Shown here piece after piece: positions 14,246 through 15,828 of a stretch of DNA of 15,828 nucleotides. Under the pieces are notes generated by a model. That model worked only from the letters and a program-made list of their open reading frames with translations. It ran no database searches and had not been told where the DNA came from. Numbering within the stretch: the first letter of the stretch is position 1; every line of letters begins with the position of its first letter. The position numbers were made by a program, and so were the translations under genes. The stretch comes from an uncultured Clostridium sp. (lineage in GTDB: Bacteria; Bacillota; Clostridia; Lachnospirales; Lachnospiraceae): contig CABQJA010000039.1 of NCBI GenBank assembly GCA_902464345.1, forward strand, positions 1 to 15,828, written 5' to 3'.

Positions 14246-14959
14246 ATGGTATTCAATTTTGAATTTTGTTTTGAAGTCCTGAAAAAATGTGTACAGGCGA
14301 TTCCTCTGACCTTATATCTGACGCTCTGGGCGTTCCTGATCGGAATGGTGATCGCAATCGTGATCGCGCTGATCCGTTATAAGGAAGTCCCGGTATTAAA
14401 TAAGATATTTCAGTTCTATGTATCGTTCATCCGGGGAACTCCGGTTATGTTGCAGCTGTACATTGTATACTATATGATCCCGATGGCGCTGGATGCGATT
14501 TTGGAGAAGACGGATATTGCATTCCGGACCAATCAGATTGAGATTAAGGTACTCGTATTGATCGCACTGGCATTAAACGTATCGGCATATCTGTCTGAGA
14601 TTATCCGTGGCGGTCTGATCTCGCTCGGAAAGGGAGAAATCGAGGCGGCGTATTCCATTGGTATGACACCGGCAATGGTGGTACGCAGAATCATTATTCC
14701 GCAGGTGTTTGTACTGTGTATTCCGAACTTCTCGGCGAACCTGATCAGTGTCCTGCAGGCATCCTCTCTGGCATACTTCGTATCCCTTCAGGAGGTAACC
14801 GGAACGGCCAAGGTCATGGCAAGCAGCAACTGGAAATACTTTGAAGCATTCGTTGCAACCGGTATCATCTACTGGCTGCTGACGGTAATTATCGAGTTGA
14901 TCACTTACGGACTGGAACGTGTGGCAGAAAGGAATGGATATCAGTTGAAGAAGCAGTAA
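14246..14959 (+). CDS. Amino-acid ABC transporter permease 2 (HisQ/TcyM family)
   Basis: A 237-residue partner permease. Its EAA loop is GKGEIEAAYSIGMTPAMVVR with the following RIIIPQ (128-153). The family segment FIRGTPVMLQLYIVYYMIP (61-79) is fully conserved. Hydrophobic helices lie around 18-44, 58-80, 100-120, 150-175 and 205-225. AGAGGAGGAACG precedes the ATG closely. It is the last gene of the operon. No clear intrinsic terminator follows; the next 220 bases contain the REP-like and inverted-repeat structures at 15017-15177. Confidence 0.92.
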   Translation: MVFNFEFCFEVLKKCVQAIPLTLYLTLWAFLIGMVIAIVIALIRYKEVPVLNKIFQFYVSFIRGTPVMLQLYIVYYMIPMALDAILEKTDIAFRTNQIEIKVLVLIALALNVSAYLSEIIRGGLISLGKGEIEAAYSIGMTPAMVVRRIIIPQVFVLCIPNFSANLISVLQASSLAYFVSLQEVTGTAKVMASSNWKYFEAFVATGIIYWLLTVIIELITYGLERVAERNGYQLKKQ

Positions 14960-15016
14960 GGAAATAGGAGCACGATCTTAGCTTGCTGATATACGCAGGT
15001 GACATGTTACATGTGG

Positions 15017-15050
15017 TGTGTCAAATGGGACAACATCGTCCCCTGTTACA
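15017..15050. repeat. REP-like hairpin
   Basis: TGTGTCA (15017-15023) pairs imperfectly with TGTTACA (15044-15050), and inside it GGGAC (15027-15031) pairs with GTCCC (15038-15042). The TGTGxCA...GGGAC...GTCCC...TGTxACA layout resembles short REP-like elements scattered in Clostridia, often with Y1-type transposases. No transposase is in the window. The assignment is from pattern memory. Confidence 0.45.
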
Positions 15051-15177
15051 GAAGCAGTGCAGGACGCGCTCTCGCTCAAATCGGAACATAGCGGCACATA
15101 AGATGCCAGAGGACAGCATCTAAGTGCCGATGTTCCTACATGGTCCTGTCACTTGCTTCTGTATCCTGGGACTGATG
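15034..15177. repeat. Long imperfect inverted repeat (fold-back element)
   Basis: Three successive arm blocks pair. CATCGTCCC at 15034-15042 pairs with GGGACTGATG at 15168-15177. TACAGAAGCAGTGCAGGAC at 15047-15065 pairs with sequence at 15143-15163 (two single-base bulges). GGAACAT/CGGCAC/AGATGC at 15083-15106 pairs with GCATCT/GTGCCG/ATGTTCC at 15116-15136. The central loop is 9 bases. The right arm runs up to the broken DUF4214 reading frame. It could be a MITE-like element, a fold-back duplication or a structured RNA. Confidence 0.65.
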
Positions 15178-15534
15178 CAGGCAGGTGAATATTTTGGGTA
15201 CGGCTTCGTATTCAGTGATGAATATAAGAATGCAAAGGATGATACTTTTGTAGAAATGCTCTATAACGTGTTCATGGACAAAAAGTCAGATCCTTCCGGT
15301 AAAGAACACTGGGTAGGTCTTTTGAAAAAGGGATATTCCAGACGGTATGTGTATCGGAAGTTCGCACATTCTCAAGAATTTTCGGATATCTGTAAGGATT
15401 ATAAGATCACCAGGGGTGTTATCACCTTGGATAGCGAAAGAGACCGTTGACCGGAGCTGACCGAATATGTTGGCAGATTCTATGTTAAGGCTTTAGACAG
15501 ACATCCGGATGATGATGGAATGAACTACCAATAA
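15124..15534 (+). pseudogene. DUF4214 surface-protein remnant, 5'-truncated and interrupted by an in-frame stop
   Basis: The frame encodes a nearly complete DUF4214 domain, with YGFVFSDEYKN, VEMLYNVFMDKKSDPSGKEH and FAHSQEFSDICKDYKITRG. A TGA at 15448-15450 interrupts it where related proteins have ERDRNP. The same frame then continues as PELTEYVGRFYVKALDRHPD and DDGMNY, the start of a second DUF4214 copy, and stops at 15532-15534 where a Trp is expected. The 5' end has no signal peptide, no adequate ribosome-binding site and runs into the inverted repeat at 15034-15177; the first candidate start is a GTG at 15124. DUF4214 repeats are common at the C-terminus of large secreted or wall-bound proteins of Lachnospiraceae. 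I read this as the decayed tail of such a gene. Sequencing error at the TGA is possible but would not restore the 5' end. Confidence 0.75.
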
Positions 15535-15550
15535 TGAGGAATATTTTAAG

Positions 15551-15575
15551 CAGGGAGCTTTTGTTCCCTGTTTTT
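15551..15575 (+). terminator. Intrinsic terminator after the DUF4214 remnant
   Basis: CAGGGA (15551-15556) pairs with TCCCTG (15565-15570), with loop GCTTTTGT and then TTTTT (15571-15575). It is placed 17 bases past the last stop of the remnant and is probably the original gene's terminator. Confidence 0.75.
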
Positions 15576-15828
15576 GTGTATACTTAGAAACTTTTCAGTG
15601 GTGTGCGGGAAACGAAATTTATCAGATATAACTTTCTTGCCCGTGATTTTTTTAGATGTCAGGTATTTTAGTATTTGATGGTAGTATTGCTTTTACCGTT
15701 TCTTTTGTTTTTTAAGCCTCACATATCGAGTGTCAAAAGTAAGGGCATACTGTGGTCGTTTTTACCACATAGCATGACAAATTCTCTGATAACAGCTTTC
15801 GGAAGCGAATGATGATTCTATGCAGGGA
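15576..15828. other. Right-edge non-coding stretch with a nested inverted repeat
   Basis: I see no convincing gene on either strand in these ~250 AT-rich bases. A weak G/C stem around 15606-15654 ends in seven T. Further right, TGTCA (15731-15735) and TGACA (15775-15779) flank a hairpin TGTGGT-CGTTTTT-ACCACA (15751-15769). It may be a transcription-control region or the edge of a gene or mobile element beyond the window. Confidence 0.35.

Noticed and set aside
15576..15828. 3' end of a minus-strand gene
   Set aside because: Short open stretches on the minus strand stop at several points and resemble no family I know; the evidence is too weak to call.
1..15828. tRNA, rRNA, CRISPR arrays, insertion-sequence transposases, known riboswitches
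   Set aside because: None seen: no regularly spaced direct repeats with spacers, no CCA-ending cloverleaf, no transposase motif, and no riboswitch core that I recognise in the leaders.

Overview
The window looks like chromosomal DNA from a Lachnospiraceae-type anaerobic Firmicute (Clostridia; Roseburia, Eubacterium, Lachnospira or Butyrivibrio relatives). The reasons are strong AGGAGG ribosome-binding sites before almost every gene, moderate GC with a Gram-positive intrinsic-terminator style, lipoprotein and membrane-protein families common in that group, and a DUF4214 surface-protein remnant at the right end. The genus call is inference; there is no rRNA or marker gene here.

Layout. (1) Positions 1-336: AT-rich 3' end of an FtsX-like ABC permease, partial. 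(2) 376-3358, minus strand: an operon malQ - plsC - lysine-rich membrane-anchored protein, with a clear promoter (3330-3358) and a strong terminator (376-411). (3) 3416-3835, plus strand: a small two-helix membrane protein gene with its own TTGACA/TATATT promoter and a terminator. (4) 3932-7781, plus strand: a 752-residue protein with a degenerate cyclic-nucleotide-binding-like N-terminus, a HAD phosphatase, a DUF4190-like membrane protein and a YbgC/4HBT thioesterase, closed by a perfect 12-bp terminator that overlaps the last thioesterase codons. (5) 7787-9297: a stand-alone LanC-like seven-repeat protein with a three-cysteine zinc-site pattern and no lanthipeptide genes around it. A perfect 18-bp dyad sits at its promoter and decayed 20-bp tandem repeats lie at its 3' end. 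(6) 9434-14959: a probable operon of a GldA-superfamily dehydrogenase of the HcxA (YbdH) type, a HisC-like aminotransferase, and a complete polar amino-acid ABC importer (ATPase, lipoprotein binding protein, two permeases). (7) 14960-15828: a REP-like hairpin, a long imperfect inverted repeat, a broken DUF4214 gene, a terminator and non-coding sequence.

How the genes may work together. The importer, aminotransferase and dehydrogenase are tightly packed (one start/stop overlap, short gaps). They could form one pathway: import an amino acid, transaminate it to a 2-oxo acid, and reduce that to a 2-hydroxy acid as an electron sink. The LanC-like gene and this operon have related promoter and leader sequences, including an identical 13-nt block ACAAACGGCAAAT, so the two units may share regulation or derive from a local duplication. 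This link between an orphan LanC-like protein and an amino-acid import/reduction operon is the most interesting hypothesis in the window. It is inference.
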